15,645 nucleotides of DNA from Bacteroidota bacterium (lineage in GTDB: Bacteria > Bacteroidota > Bacteroidia > Chitinophagales > Chitinophagaceae), in NCBI GenBank assembly GCA_023392575.1, contig JAEVYV010000219.1, positions 1 through 15,645 on the forward strand, given 5' to 3'. Shown here piece by piece: positions 6,881 to 13,288 of the stretch. A program made the position numbers and the translations under genes. The notes under the pieces are model-generated. The model was not told where the DNA came from, ran no database searches, and saw only the letters and a program-made list of their open reading frames with translations. Position 1 is the stretch's first letter, and the number at the start of each line of letters is the position of its first letter.

Positions 6881-7366
6881 TTAATGAGTTAAATCGCTTC
6901 GACCTACTTTCTTGCACCTTTCGTTATAAGAATTACTCATTGTAAATATTCTGTTACCGATGTCGTTTAAGGAGTTTTGAAGAGTTCTAAAATCATTTCT
7001 TTCCTGAAATTGCGGATCGCCCTCAAACAGAAGATGTAATCTTTGTAAAGCTCCGAGCATAAGCAAGTTATGAAATCTTATACTGTCAATTAACAAACTA
7101 TCAGGCATAGACCTTTTGTCTAACTTCTCTTCTAAGTAAATGCAGATTTCGTCCAGATAATTTATATCTACGGTATCGACAGCTTTGGAATTCTTTACCA
7201 GCGCTCCAACGCCTTCAGCAATCTGTACTCTTTCTTTAAATTGATTACACAAATCAGTCCAAGAGCGCCTTAAGAGATTATCCTGGCCGTGTGATAATGC
7301 AGCCGTTAATATGAGACATGTCAATGCTAAACCCTTCTTGTGTAAGAAGCTAGTTAAGTTTCGCAC
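6881..7366 (-). CDS. Divergent LemA-like secreted protein
   Basis: A 161-residue protein resembling LemA, an alpha-helical envelope protein family without a settled function. The N-terminus (MRNLTSFLHKKGLALTCLILTAALSHGQ) looks like a signal peptide, where classical LemA proteins keep an N-terminal membrane helix. SWTDLCNQFKERVQIAEGVGALVKN (residues 35-59) aligns by eye with the LemA first helical hairpin. GALQRLHLLFEGDPQFQERN then FRTLQNSLNDIGNRIFTMSNSYNE (about 105-149) matches the final two helices, including the NRI and YN positions. The middle is shorter than usual. No ATG suits the frame; the start is taken as GTG at 7366, which lies inside the flanking 9-bp repeat. A TTG farther in would cut the signal peptide. 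The assignment is from remembered family patterns, not a search. Confidence 0.62.
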   Translation of the reverse strand: MRNLTSFLHKKGLALTCLILTAALSHGQDNLLRRSWTDLCNQFKERVQIAEGVGALVKNSKAVDTVDINYLDEICIYLEEKLDKRSMPDSLLIDSIRFHNLLMLGALQRLHLLFEGDPQFQERNDFRTLQNSLNDIGNRIFTMSNSYNERCKKVGRSDLTH

Positions 7367-7369
7367 AAT
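7361..7369. repeat. Cassette-specific inverted repeat overlapping the GTG start
   Basis: TCGCACAAT, the perfect partner of ATTGTGCGA at 6853-6861. The likely GTG start codon (7366-7364 on the minus strand) is part of it. Between this repeat and 7648 (about 280 nt) I see no gene, hairpin or promoter that I can support. Confidence 0.5.
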
Positions 7370-7648
7370 GCATAAACATACGCAATCCTATTGCGCAAAT
7401 ACAACCATCCCAAGCCGGAACTGTGTAGCTGCTCGAACAAAGTAATCAAGACCAAGCTGCTTCCAGTATGCTTCCATAGAATTACTGAAAGCAAAAGATT
7501 TCTATCCGCCCCTGGCTGGACACGACGCAAGCAAAGCCGAAGACAAATCCTTAGCCGGGCTCCTGATATCCTGGCCTTTAAATACCTATTTTAACAGCTT
7601 TCTTCCAAAAATCTGCCCCCGGCTATCCGAAATCTGCAATTTCTACCC

Positions 7649-7656
7649 TACTTTTG
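7649..7656 (+). promoter_or_regulatory. Candidate -7 promoter element for rpmH
   Basis: TACTTTTG matches the Bacteroidota consensus TAnnTTTG. Transcription would begin near 7662, giving a leader of about 97 nt. No clear -33 TTG is present at the usual spacing, so the site rests on the -7 box and on its position. Confidence 0.5.
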
Positions 7657-7688
7657 CGGTCCTTTCACAAAACCAACGGGTGTGGTGA

Positions 7689-7726
7689 CCTGTGGGTAAA
7701 CTGAAACAAGCCTGGCTCTCCACAGG
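7689..7726 (+). promoter_or_regulatory. Inverted repeat in the rpmH leader
   Basis: CCTGTGG (7689-7695) and CCACAGG (7720-7726) form a perfect 7-bp stem around a 24-nt loop, within the predicted rpmH leader. It may regulate the mRNA, but no known ribosomal-leader family is recognised. Confidence 0.35.
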
Positions 7727-7758
7727 CCATTTCGTAAACGTGAAAAAAAAGATTTAAA

Positions 7759-7914
7759 ATGAAACGTACATTCCAACCGCATCGCCGCCGCCGTAAATCT
7801 GTTCATGGTTTCAGAAAGCGCATGCAAACCGCTAACGGCAGAAAAGTGCTGGCCAGCCGCCGTGCTAAAGGACGTCATAAATTGACTGTTAGCGACGAGA
7901 GAAAATTAAAATAA
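7759..7914 (+). CDS. rpmH: 50S ribosomal protein L34
   Basis: L34 is a small, very basic protein of the large ribosomal subunit. The 51-residue product starts MKRTFQPHRRRRKSVHGFRKRM and continues NGRKVLASRRAKGRHKLTVSDE, the invariant family pattern, with the slightly longer C-terminal tail (SDERKLK) seen in Bacteroidota. It lies just upstream of rnpA, the near-universal bacterial order, but a hairpin with a T tract separates the two. A run of A residues precedes the ATG instead of a Shine-Dalgarno sequence. dnaA, the other classical neighbour, is not upstream here. Confidence 0.98.
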   Translation: MKRTFQPHRRRRKSVHGFRKRMQTANGRKVLASRRAKGRHKLTVSDERKLK

Positions 7915-7959
7915 GCTCTTGCTGCCTCAGCCGAAGGCATAAAGAAGTCTTAAAAGCAT

Positions 7960-7980
7960 AGCCCCTTTATGGGGCTTTTT
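7960..7980 (+). terminator. Hairpin terminator or attenuator between rpmH and rnpA
   Basis: A 6-bp stem, AGCCCC (7960-7965) with GGGGCT (7971-7976), loop TTTAT, and T residues at 7976-7980. It would uncouple the abundant rpmH message from rnpA, whose ATG follows 17 nt later. Confidence 0.75.
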
Positions 7981-7997
7981 GTTATTTTACAATAATC

Positions 7998-8405
7998 ATG
8001 GCAAAGCCCTTTGGTCTTGGAAAAAAAGAAAAGCTGAAAAGCCGCAAGCAAATAGATGCTCTGTTTGCCAGCGGAAAGAGCTTTGCGGTATTTCCCCTGC
8101 GGGTTACATATCGTTTTTTGCCGGCCGAAGAGGCCCCTGTGGCGCAAATAGGGGTAACGGCCAGCAAGCGGCATTTTAAAAAAGCGGTGGACCGCAACCG
8201 CATCAAACGTTTGTTGCGGGAAGCGTATCGTTTGCAAAAAAAGGAGCTGGCGGAAACCCTGAGCCAGGGCAATACACAAGCGTATTTGTTTTTTATGTAC
8301 ACCGATAAAACAATCGCCCCGTTTGCGGTAATAAAAACGGCCATGGATGTATGCCTGAAGAAATTGCAGAAAAAAGCGGAGGCGGTTCATGAAGACCTTA
8401 CTTAA
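7998..8405 (+). CDS. rnpA: Ribonuclease P protein component
   Basis: This protein binds the catalytic RNase P RNA and helps remove 5' leaders from pre-tRNAs. The 135-residue product carries the signature KKAVDRNRIKRLLREAYR at residues 61-78, containing the RNR motif at 66-68, and the preceding strand AQIGVTASKRHFKKAV. The N-terminus (LGKKEKLKSRKQIDALFASGKSF) is the usual first helix with a conserved F in the substrate-leader cleft region. The length is normal for the family, slightly long at the C-terminus. The last 17 nt overlap the start of yidD, so the two are translationally coupled. Confidence 0.97.
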   Translation: MAKPFGLGKKEKLKSRKQIDALFASGKSFAVFPLRVTYRFLPAEEAPVAQIGVTASKRHFKKAVDRNRIKRLLREAYRLQKKELAETLSQGNTQAYLFFMYTDKTIAPFAVIKTAMDVCLKKLQKKAEAVHEDLT

Positions 8406-8619
8406 AATATTGGCCCTGCCCTTTATTGGCCTGATTAGAATCTACCAATGGGTTATCTCGCCCTGGCTGGGTCCCAAATGCCGGTTTACCCCAAGCTGTT
8501 CGCATTATGCCGTGGAGGCTTTTCAAAAATACGGCGTGCTCAAGGGGTTTTGGCTTACCGTCCGGCGCATCAGCCGTTGCCATCCCTGGGGCGGCCACGG
8601 CTATGACCCAGTGCCTTGA
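8389..8619 (+). CDS. yidD: Membrane protein insertion efficiency factor YidD
   Basis: YidD is a small cytoplasmic-face membrane-associated protein that aids YidC-dependent insertion. All 76 residues fit the family: an N-terminal amphipathic or hydrophobic helix (LLKILALPFIGLIRIYQWVISPWLG), then CRFTPSCSHYAVEAFQKYG (Cys31, Cys37) and RRISRCHPWGGHGYDPVP (Cys64). The ATG lies inside rnpA in another frame, the standard arrangement. GGAGG at 8378-8382, six nt before the ATG, looks like a Shine-Dalgarno sequence, though such sites matter little in this phylum and it also encodes rnpA residues. yidC does not follow; the next 339 nt carry no gene. Confidence 0.97.
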   Translation: MKTLLKILALPFIGLIRIYQWVISPWLGPKCRFTPSCSHYAVEAFQKYGVLKGFWLTVRRISRCHPWGGHGYDPVP

Positions 8620-8684
8620 TGAAAGATTGAATAAGTTGTGTGGTTGACTGAGTTGATAAGGAACCAAACCTTTGTCATTCTATT

Positions 8685-8728
8685 TGGCACCTGTTGTGTC
8701 ACTCTCTTGTACGTTCGGTAATTCTATT
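8685..8728 (+). repeat. Dispersed intergenic repeat, copy 1
   Basis: Bases 8692-8728 match the reverse complement of 15599-15635 at 36 of 37 positions. Both copies are preceded by TGGCA a few bases earlier (8685-8689 here). The copy lies in the gene-free stretch 8620-8958, which otherwise holds a 9-bp inverted pair, a short TTCACCA-type direct repeat near 8815-8829 and the sod terminator. No ORF is shared between the copies. Confidence 0.8.
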
Positions 8729-8743
8729 CGGCAGTCAGCTTTC

Positions 8744-8888
8744 GGCTATCAGATGTTTTATGGAAAATGTTTTTGATACCCAGTCCTTTTCAAATTGATG
8801 GATTTTCTTGCCGGTTCACCATTCACCATTGTCGATACGATTGCATCAGCTGGAAGCCAGTTTGTATGACCGCTAAAGGCTGATAGCC
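8744..8888. repeat. Spaced 9-bp inverted repeat
   Basis: GGCTATCAG (8744-8752) is the exact reverse complement of CTGATAGCC (8880-8888), 127 nt apart. It could be the ends of a small element or chance. The right copy sits directly before the sod terminator. Confidence 0.3.
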
Positions 8889-8895
8889 TCAACAT

Positions 8896-8922
8896 AAAAA
8901 AAAGAGCCTCCAAAGAGGCTCT
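8896..8922 (-). terminator. Rho-independent terminator of the superoxide dismutase gene
   Basis: Perfect 8-bp stem, AGAGCCTC (8903-8910) with GAGGCTCT (8915-8922), loop of 4 nt. On the minus strand it is followed by eight T residues (plus-strand A run 8896-8903). It lies 36 nt after the sod stop codon. Confidence 0.9.
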
Positions 8923-8958
8923 CAAACTTATTAACCAGTTAACAAATCAACCAGCCTA

Positions 8959-9567
8959 CTACTTTGTGGCATTTTCAAAATGCTCACTCACTTTATTCCA
9001 GTTGATCACGTTCCAGATATGGGTCAGGTACTCCGGACGACGGTTTTGGTATTTCAGATAATAAGCATGCTCCCATACATCAACTCCCAAAATGGGGGTG
9101 CCTTTCACTTCGGCTACATCCATTAAAGGATTGTCCTGATTGGGCGTTGAGGTAACCTCCAGCTTGCCGTCTTTTACAATCAGCCAGGCCCAGCCGCTTC
9201 CAAAGCGGGTAGCACCAGCCGTATTTACTTTTTCTTTCAAAGCGTCCAGCGAACCAAAGGTTTGGTTAATGGCGTCGGCCAATTTTCCCGTAGGCTGTCC
9301 GCCGGCGTTAGGTCCTAAAATTTCCCAGAAGAAACTATGGTTCCAGTGGCCGCCGCCGTTGTTGCGCACTGCCGGAGAGATGCTGCCCGCATTGCGGACC
9401 AGTTCTTCCAAACTTTTATTTTCGTTGGGAGTTCCGGCAATGGCTTTATTTAAGTTATCTACATAAGCCTGGTGGTGTTTGTCGTGGTGGATCTGCATGG
9501 TTTGGGCGTCGATATGAGGTTCCAGCGCATCAAATGCATACGGTAAAGGAGAAAGAGTAAAAGCCAT
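8959..9567 (-). CDS. Superoxide dismutase, Mn/Fe family (Mn-type features)
   Basis: This enzyme converts superoxide to oxygen and hydrogen peroxide. The 202-residue product has the full family layout: helical hairpin with TMQIHHDKHHQAYVDNLN, then GGGHWNHSFFW, then DVWEHAYYLKYQNRRPEY. Metal ligands are His27, His77, Asp163 and His167. Two features favour manganese or cambialistic use over strict iron: Gly-Gly before HWNH, and Gln144 in STPNQDNPLM, the position that carries the active-site glutamine of Mn enzymes. No signal peptide is present, so it is cytoplasmic. It is a single-gene unit with a -7 promoter box about 60 nt upstream and its own terminator. Metal choice from sequence is not certain, so sodA or sodB is not assigned. 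Confidence 0.96.
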   Translation of the reverse strand: MAFTLSPLPYAFDALEPHIDAQTMQIHHDKHHQAYVDNLNKAIAGTPNENKSLEELVRNAGSISPAVRNNGGGHWNHSFFWEILGPNAGGQPTGKLADAINQTFGSLDALKEKVNTAGATRFGSGWAWLIVKDGKLEVTSTPNQDNPLMDVAEVKGTPILGVDVWEHAYYLKYQNRRPEYLTHIWNVINWNKVSEHFENATK

Positions 9568-9625
9568 AACAATTCTGATTTAAAGTTTAAGATTTAAGAT
9601 TTGTCTGTCGTTTCCTTAGGAGCCA

Positions 9626-9633
9626 CAAATTTA
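9626..9633 (-). promoter_or_regulatory. Candidate -7 promoter element for the sod gene
   Basis: On the minus strand 9633-9626 reads TAAATTTG, an exact match to TAnnTTTG. It predicts a start near 9619 and a leader of about 52 nt. No convincing -33 TTG is seen. Confidence 0.5.
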
Positions 9634-9879
9634 GAAAGGATAAGTGGATTGCAGCAGGGAATGGGTTTTTATTCTCGGGAATAATTGCTGCTGCCGGGCA
9701 TGCGTTTTTGCGGCAAATCGGGGCCGGTTGTGCGAAAAAAACTTTACAGTTTTTGGATTTTGCGCATATTTCCGCGTATTTTTTGCAGTATATTGCAGAG
9801 ACGTGAGTTTGCTTTTCTTTAGACGTTCTGGCTTGTAACTGCTTAAAAACCCCAAACATAAACTAGTAAATATTGCTTT

Positions 9880-10002
9880 ATGAAGAAATCACTGCTATTG
9901 GCATGGGTGCAGTTCCATGCTTTGCCATTTTTAGTACCTGATCAAAACCGTCAAGCTTCAGGGGCGGTTGGTAAAATGCCACTGCACATATCACTTATAT
10001 AA
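9880..10002 (+). CDS. Doubtful 40-codon ORF upstream of susC
   Basis: An ATG ORF encoding MKKSLLLAWVQFHALPFLVP then DQNRQASGAVGKMPLHISLI, ending 41 nt before susC. The first residues look like a signal peptide, but nothing recognisable follows. It could be the decayed start of an exported-protein gene, a leader peptide or chance. A hairpin (GCATGG 9901-9906, CCATGC 9915-9920) lies within it. The rest of 9634-10043 is AT-rich sequence in which I see no other gene and no clear susC promoter. Confidence 0.2.
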   Translation: MKKSLLLAWVQFHALPFLVPDQNRQASGAVGKMPLHISLI

Positions 10003-10043
10003 ACCCCATTGCCATTATTCTTTAATTAAAAAAATTAGTTGTT

Positions 10044-13000
10044 ATGAGAAGACCCTTATTGTTTCTCTGTAGTGTACTATTCTCGTTATTTGCTTTTGCG
10101 CAGTCGCAAAATGTAACGGGAGTGGTCAGTGCATCAGACGGCGCACCTTTGTCTGCCAGTGTGCTCATAAAAGGAACCACACGTGGCACCAGTGCCGATG
10201 CACAAGGCAAGTATTCCCTTCAAAACCTACCGCAAAATGCGGTACTGGTGTTTTCGTCCGTAGGATATAAAACGGTAGAAATTGCGGTAAACGGAAACAA
10301 TGTTATCAACGCCACACTTCAACCGGATGCCCAGGCACTGGACGAGGTCATTGCGATTGCTTACGGAACGACCAAGAAAGGTACGTTCACCGGCTCTGCT
10401 TCTGTGATCAATGAAAAGGAGATCAAAGATCAACCCACTACTTCTTTTCAAAATGCCCTCATCGGGAAGGCGCCGGGGGTACAGGTTACTTCTGCCTCGG
10501 GCCAGGCCGGTTCTGTGGCCAGCATTCGCATCCGTGGTATCGGTTCTATGCTTGCTTCCAACGAACCGCTATACGTAATTGACGGTGTGCCGGTAACATC
10601 GGGCAACTCCGGCCAGATGAGCGATTACATTTATTCTACCAACAACGTAATGAATACGCTCAACCCGGCGGATATTGCTTCTATCACCATTTTGAAGGAT
10701 GCTGCTGCTGCTTCGTTGTACGGTTCAAGGGCCGCTAATGGTGTAGTGTTGATCACTACCAAGCAGGGCAGGGCAGGCAAGCCAAAAATCAATTTGCGTT
10801 CTTCCATTAGCTTTACACCTTCCTGGGCAACCGATAATTATGAAACAGCCGATGTGCAGGCGCAGGTAAATATGTTGTATAGCATCCTTTACGATTCGCG
10901 TATTTCAGCAGGTAGAACACCGGCACAAGCTAACGAACAGACCCTGATGAGATTGAATTCCAGAAACTGGTCACCTGGAGCCAGCTATGGAAATCCTACC
11001 ACTTCCTACGGATTTGGGATCCATGGTTACGAATTTTCCACCAAGGGAACCAGCATGTATGAGAATGTCATTATCAAAGGCAAGACCGACGGCATTGAAA
11101 ACCGTGATGGAAAATATTTTGATTGGGAAGACGCCTTATTCAGAACCGGTGTTTATCAAACCAATGATCTTTCGGTCAGTGGAGGTGATCAAAACACAAA
11201 GTATTATACATCTCTTTCTTACACAAAAGATAACGGCCGCATAAAAGTGAATGGGTTTGACCGCATTTCCGGCCGCGTAAACCTCTCCCAGGGCATTGGT
11301 AAGTACGTTGATTTTATTTCCAATATTAACATTGCCAAAACCACCAAATCAGGGTATAACGATACCCGGAATACCGGCGGCAACTACTTTATGCAATCCC
11401 GCAATTTATTATGGCCGCTTTACTGGCCCACTGATTATAAAACAGGGAAGCCTTATTCTACTCGTTTCGGAAGCCTTGCTTATAACGGCTTGTTCTACGA
11501 TAATGAATGGGAGAATCAAACATCTGATTTACGGATGTTGACCAGTCAGTCTGTTGTGGCCCATATTCTTCCATCGCTTGATCTGAAGACCGTGTTCTCA
11601 TATGATAATGTGGAAACAAAAGATCATCTGTACTACAGTGCAAAACATTTTAATGCATTGCCTCCTACCAATGGAAGTGTAAACGAAATGAGTACCAACT
11701 CCAAAAGGCTGGTGTCATCTACCACATTGAATTTCAAAAAGGAATTTGGTTTGCATGGTATCGATGTTTTGGCGGGCTATGAAGCGGAAAAGAACACCAC
11801 TGATTTTCAACGGGCTTCCGGCACCGATCTGCCGTCCAGCGCTTTGCATACGGTGGCTACTGCCGGTAAACGAGATGCCAATGCTTATTCCTGGGGCAAT
11901 ACCATGAACTCCATATTGTCAAGGGCAGAATACAATTATGATCAAAAATATTTTGCGTCTGCTTCCTTCCGCCGCGATGCCTCTTCCAAACTGGGACCTG
12001 AGGTCCGCTGGGGCGATTTTTGGTCTGTTGCAGGCTCCTGGAAGATCGACAGAGAATCGTTTATGAGTGGTGTAGATTACATCAGTAACCTAAGGTTAAG
12101 GGCTTCCTATGGTGTTAATGGAACACTGCCTCCTGACAATTACGCCTGGCGTACGTTAGCCGGCTACGGCAACCGGTATATGACACAGGCCGGCGGTGGC
12201 ATTAGCACCATGGCCGATAGAAGCCTGCAATGGGAAACCAACTATGTTACCAACTTAGGCTTGGAATTTGGCCTGTTTGCCCAGCGGCTTTATGGTACTA
12301 TTGAGTATTTCAACCGCGACACAAGAAACCTGTTGCAGAATGTGCCTATTTCCAGGGTTACGGGTTTTTCATCTACTGCAAGAAATATTGGAGAGATGAA
12401 TAACCGCGGGTTGGAACTTAGTTTGGGTGGAGATATTGTTCGCAACAACAAACTGAGATGGAGTGTGAATGCCAATGCTTCTTTTGTTAAATCCAAAATA
12501 ACAAAATTGTATAAAAATGAAGGCGAGGCAAAAGGTCAGGACATCATTTGGTTCGACCCCACAGGAGGCGATGCTAGAGCGAAATATATTTACAGGGAAG
12601 GTGAATCTACCTATTCATTCTATGGTTTTGAGTGGGCCGGTGTAGATCCTGAAAATGGTAAAAACCGCTGGTATGTAAATGATCCGGCCGACAAAGCCGC
12701 AGGTGACTTTTTGCTGAACGGCAAAGGAGCAACCTACAACTTGAACAAGGCCAACAATGTGATCTTAGGAAGTGCCTTGCCAAAAGTATACGGTGGTTTC
12801 AGCACCGATCTGCAATATGGCAACTTCAACCTGGGAATCAATTTTATTTACAAGGTTGGCGGATATCTGTATGATGGCGCCTTCAAGGATATGGCTGATG
12901 ATGGTTATTACTGGGAGCGGATCCGCTCACAGATTTATTATGAGGACATGTGGACCGATGCCAACCCCAATGGCAGCTTGCCCAAGCTGAGTGGAAACGA

Positions 13001-13268
13001 CCTGGAAGATGCAATGCAATACAGCACCCGTCAAATGCACGACGCCAGCTTCTTAAGATTAAAAACGCTTTCGCTGGGGTATAATTTGCCGCGTACCGTG
13101 TTAAACAGAATTAGTCTTTCCAATGCAAGGTTTTTTGTAAGCGGTAGCAATCTGTTAACCTTCTCTAAGTACAAGATTGCCGATCCGGAAGTGAATAACT
13201 TTGGCACAAGAGGATGGGAAACTCCTTATGGCAAAACATTCACTGTTGGTATTGAATTAAGTTTCTAA
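10044..13268 (+). CDS. SusC/RagA-family TonB-linked outer-membrane transporter
   Basis: An outer-membrane barrel that, with its SusD partner, imports oligosaccharides, peptides or other large nutrients using TonB energy. The 1074-residue protein has a signal peptide (1-19, AFA/Q), a carboxypeptidase-regulatory-like beta-sandwich (about 23-97), a TonB-box-like LDEVIAIAYGT (99-109), and a plug domain (about 112-242) with LYVIDGVPV (176-184) and LKDAAAASLYGSRAANGV (217-234), all SusC hallmarks. The remainder is a 22-strand-type barrel ending in GIELSF, with the terminal Phe used for BAM recognition. There is no N-terminal STN signalling domain and no adjacent sigma/anti-sigma pair, so it is not the transducer type. 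The substrate cannot be told, as no degrading enzyme is in the window. susD follows after 20 nt. Confidence 0.97.
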   Translation: MRRPLLFLCSVLFSLFAFAQSQNVTGVVSASDGAPLSASVLIKGTTRGTSADAQGKYSLQNLPQNAVLVFSSVGYKTVEIAVNGNNVINATLQPDAQALDEVIAIAYGTTKKGTFTGSASVINEKEIKDQPTTSFQNALIGKAPGVQVTSASGQAGSVASIRIRGIGSMLASNEPLYVIDGVPVTSGNSGQMSDYIYSTNNVMNTLNPADIASITILKDAAAASLYGSRAANGVVLITTKQGRAGKPKINLRSSISFTPSWATDNYETADVQAQVNMLYSILYDSRISAGRTPAQANEQTLMRLNSRNWSPGASYGNPTTSYGFGIHGYEFSTKGTSMYENVIIKGKTDGIENRDGKYFDWEDALFRTGVYQTNDLSVSGGDQNTKYYTSLSYTKDNGRIKVNGFDRISGRVNLSQGIGKYVDFISNINIAKTTKSGYNDTRNTGGNYFMQSRNLLWPLYWPTDYKTGKPYSTRFGSLAYNGLFYDNEWENQTSDLRMLTSQSVVAHILPSLDLKTVFSYDNVETKDHLYYSAKHFNALPPTNGSVNEMSTNSKRLVSSTTLNFKKEFGLHGIDVLAGYEAEKNTTDFQRASGTDLPSSALHTVATAGKRDANAYSWGNTMNSILSRAEYNYDQKYFASASFRRDASSKLGPEVRWGDFWSVAGSWKIDRESFMSGVDYISNLRLRASYGVNGTLPPDNYAWRTLAGYGNRYMTQAGGGISTMADRSLQWETNYVTNLGLEFGLFAQRLYGTIEYFNRDTRNLLQNVPISRVTGFSSTARNIGEMNNRGLELSLGGDIVRNNKLRWSVNANASFVKSKITKLYKNEGEAKGQDIIWFDPTGGDARAKYIYREGESTYSFYGFEWAGVDPENGKNRWYVNDPADKAAGDFLLNGKGATYNLNKANNVILGSALPKVYGGFSTDLQYGNFNLGINFIYKVGGYLYDGAFKDMADDGYYWERIRSQIYYEDMWTDANPNGSLPKLSGNDLEDAMQYSTRQMHDASFLRLKTLSLGYNLPRTVLNRISLSNARFFVSGSNLLTFSKYKIADPEVNNFGTRGWETPYGKTFTVGIELSF

Positions 13269-13288
13269 ACCCTCTAAAGATTTCAAAA

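Larger units (their letters stand above)
5589..7369 (-). mobile_element. Putative two-gene cassette array (integron-like, no integrase)
   Basis: Reading on the minus strand the order is: short repeat, LemA-like gene, same short repeat inverted, long hairpin element, new short repeat, lipoprotein hydrolase gene, that repeat inverted, second hairpin element. Each gene thus carries its own inverted flanks (TCGCACAAT/ATTGTGCGA and ACTGCCAACA/TGTTGGCAGT) and the hairpins join consecutive units. This is the logic of integron cassettes, in which the bases at the start of a cassette complement the outer box of its own attC. The boxes here do not fit GTTRRRY, and no integrase or transposase lies in the window, so the mechanism is inferred. 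Confidence 0.4.

Noticed and set aside
7391..7594. 67-codon plus-strand open frame upstream of rpmH
   Set aside because: It starts with TTG, and the composition (many Arg, Lys, Ser, Cys) lacks any domain pattern.
7691..7699. DnaA-box-like TGTGGGTAA near rpmH, suggesting a replication origin
   Set aside because: It is a single near-match to the reverse complement of TTATCCACA, with no cluster, no AT-rich unwinding region and no dnaA or dnaN next to it.
8815..8829. TTCACCATTCACCAT tandem as a possible CRISPR-like or satellite repeat
   Set aside because: Only about two 7-nt units are present, with no spacer structure.
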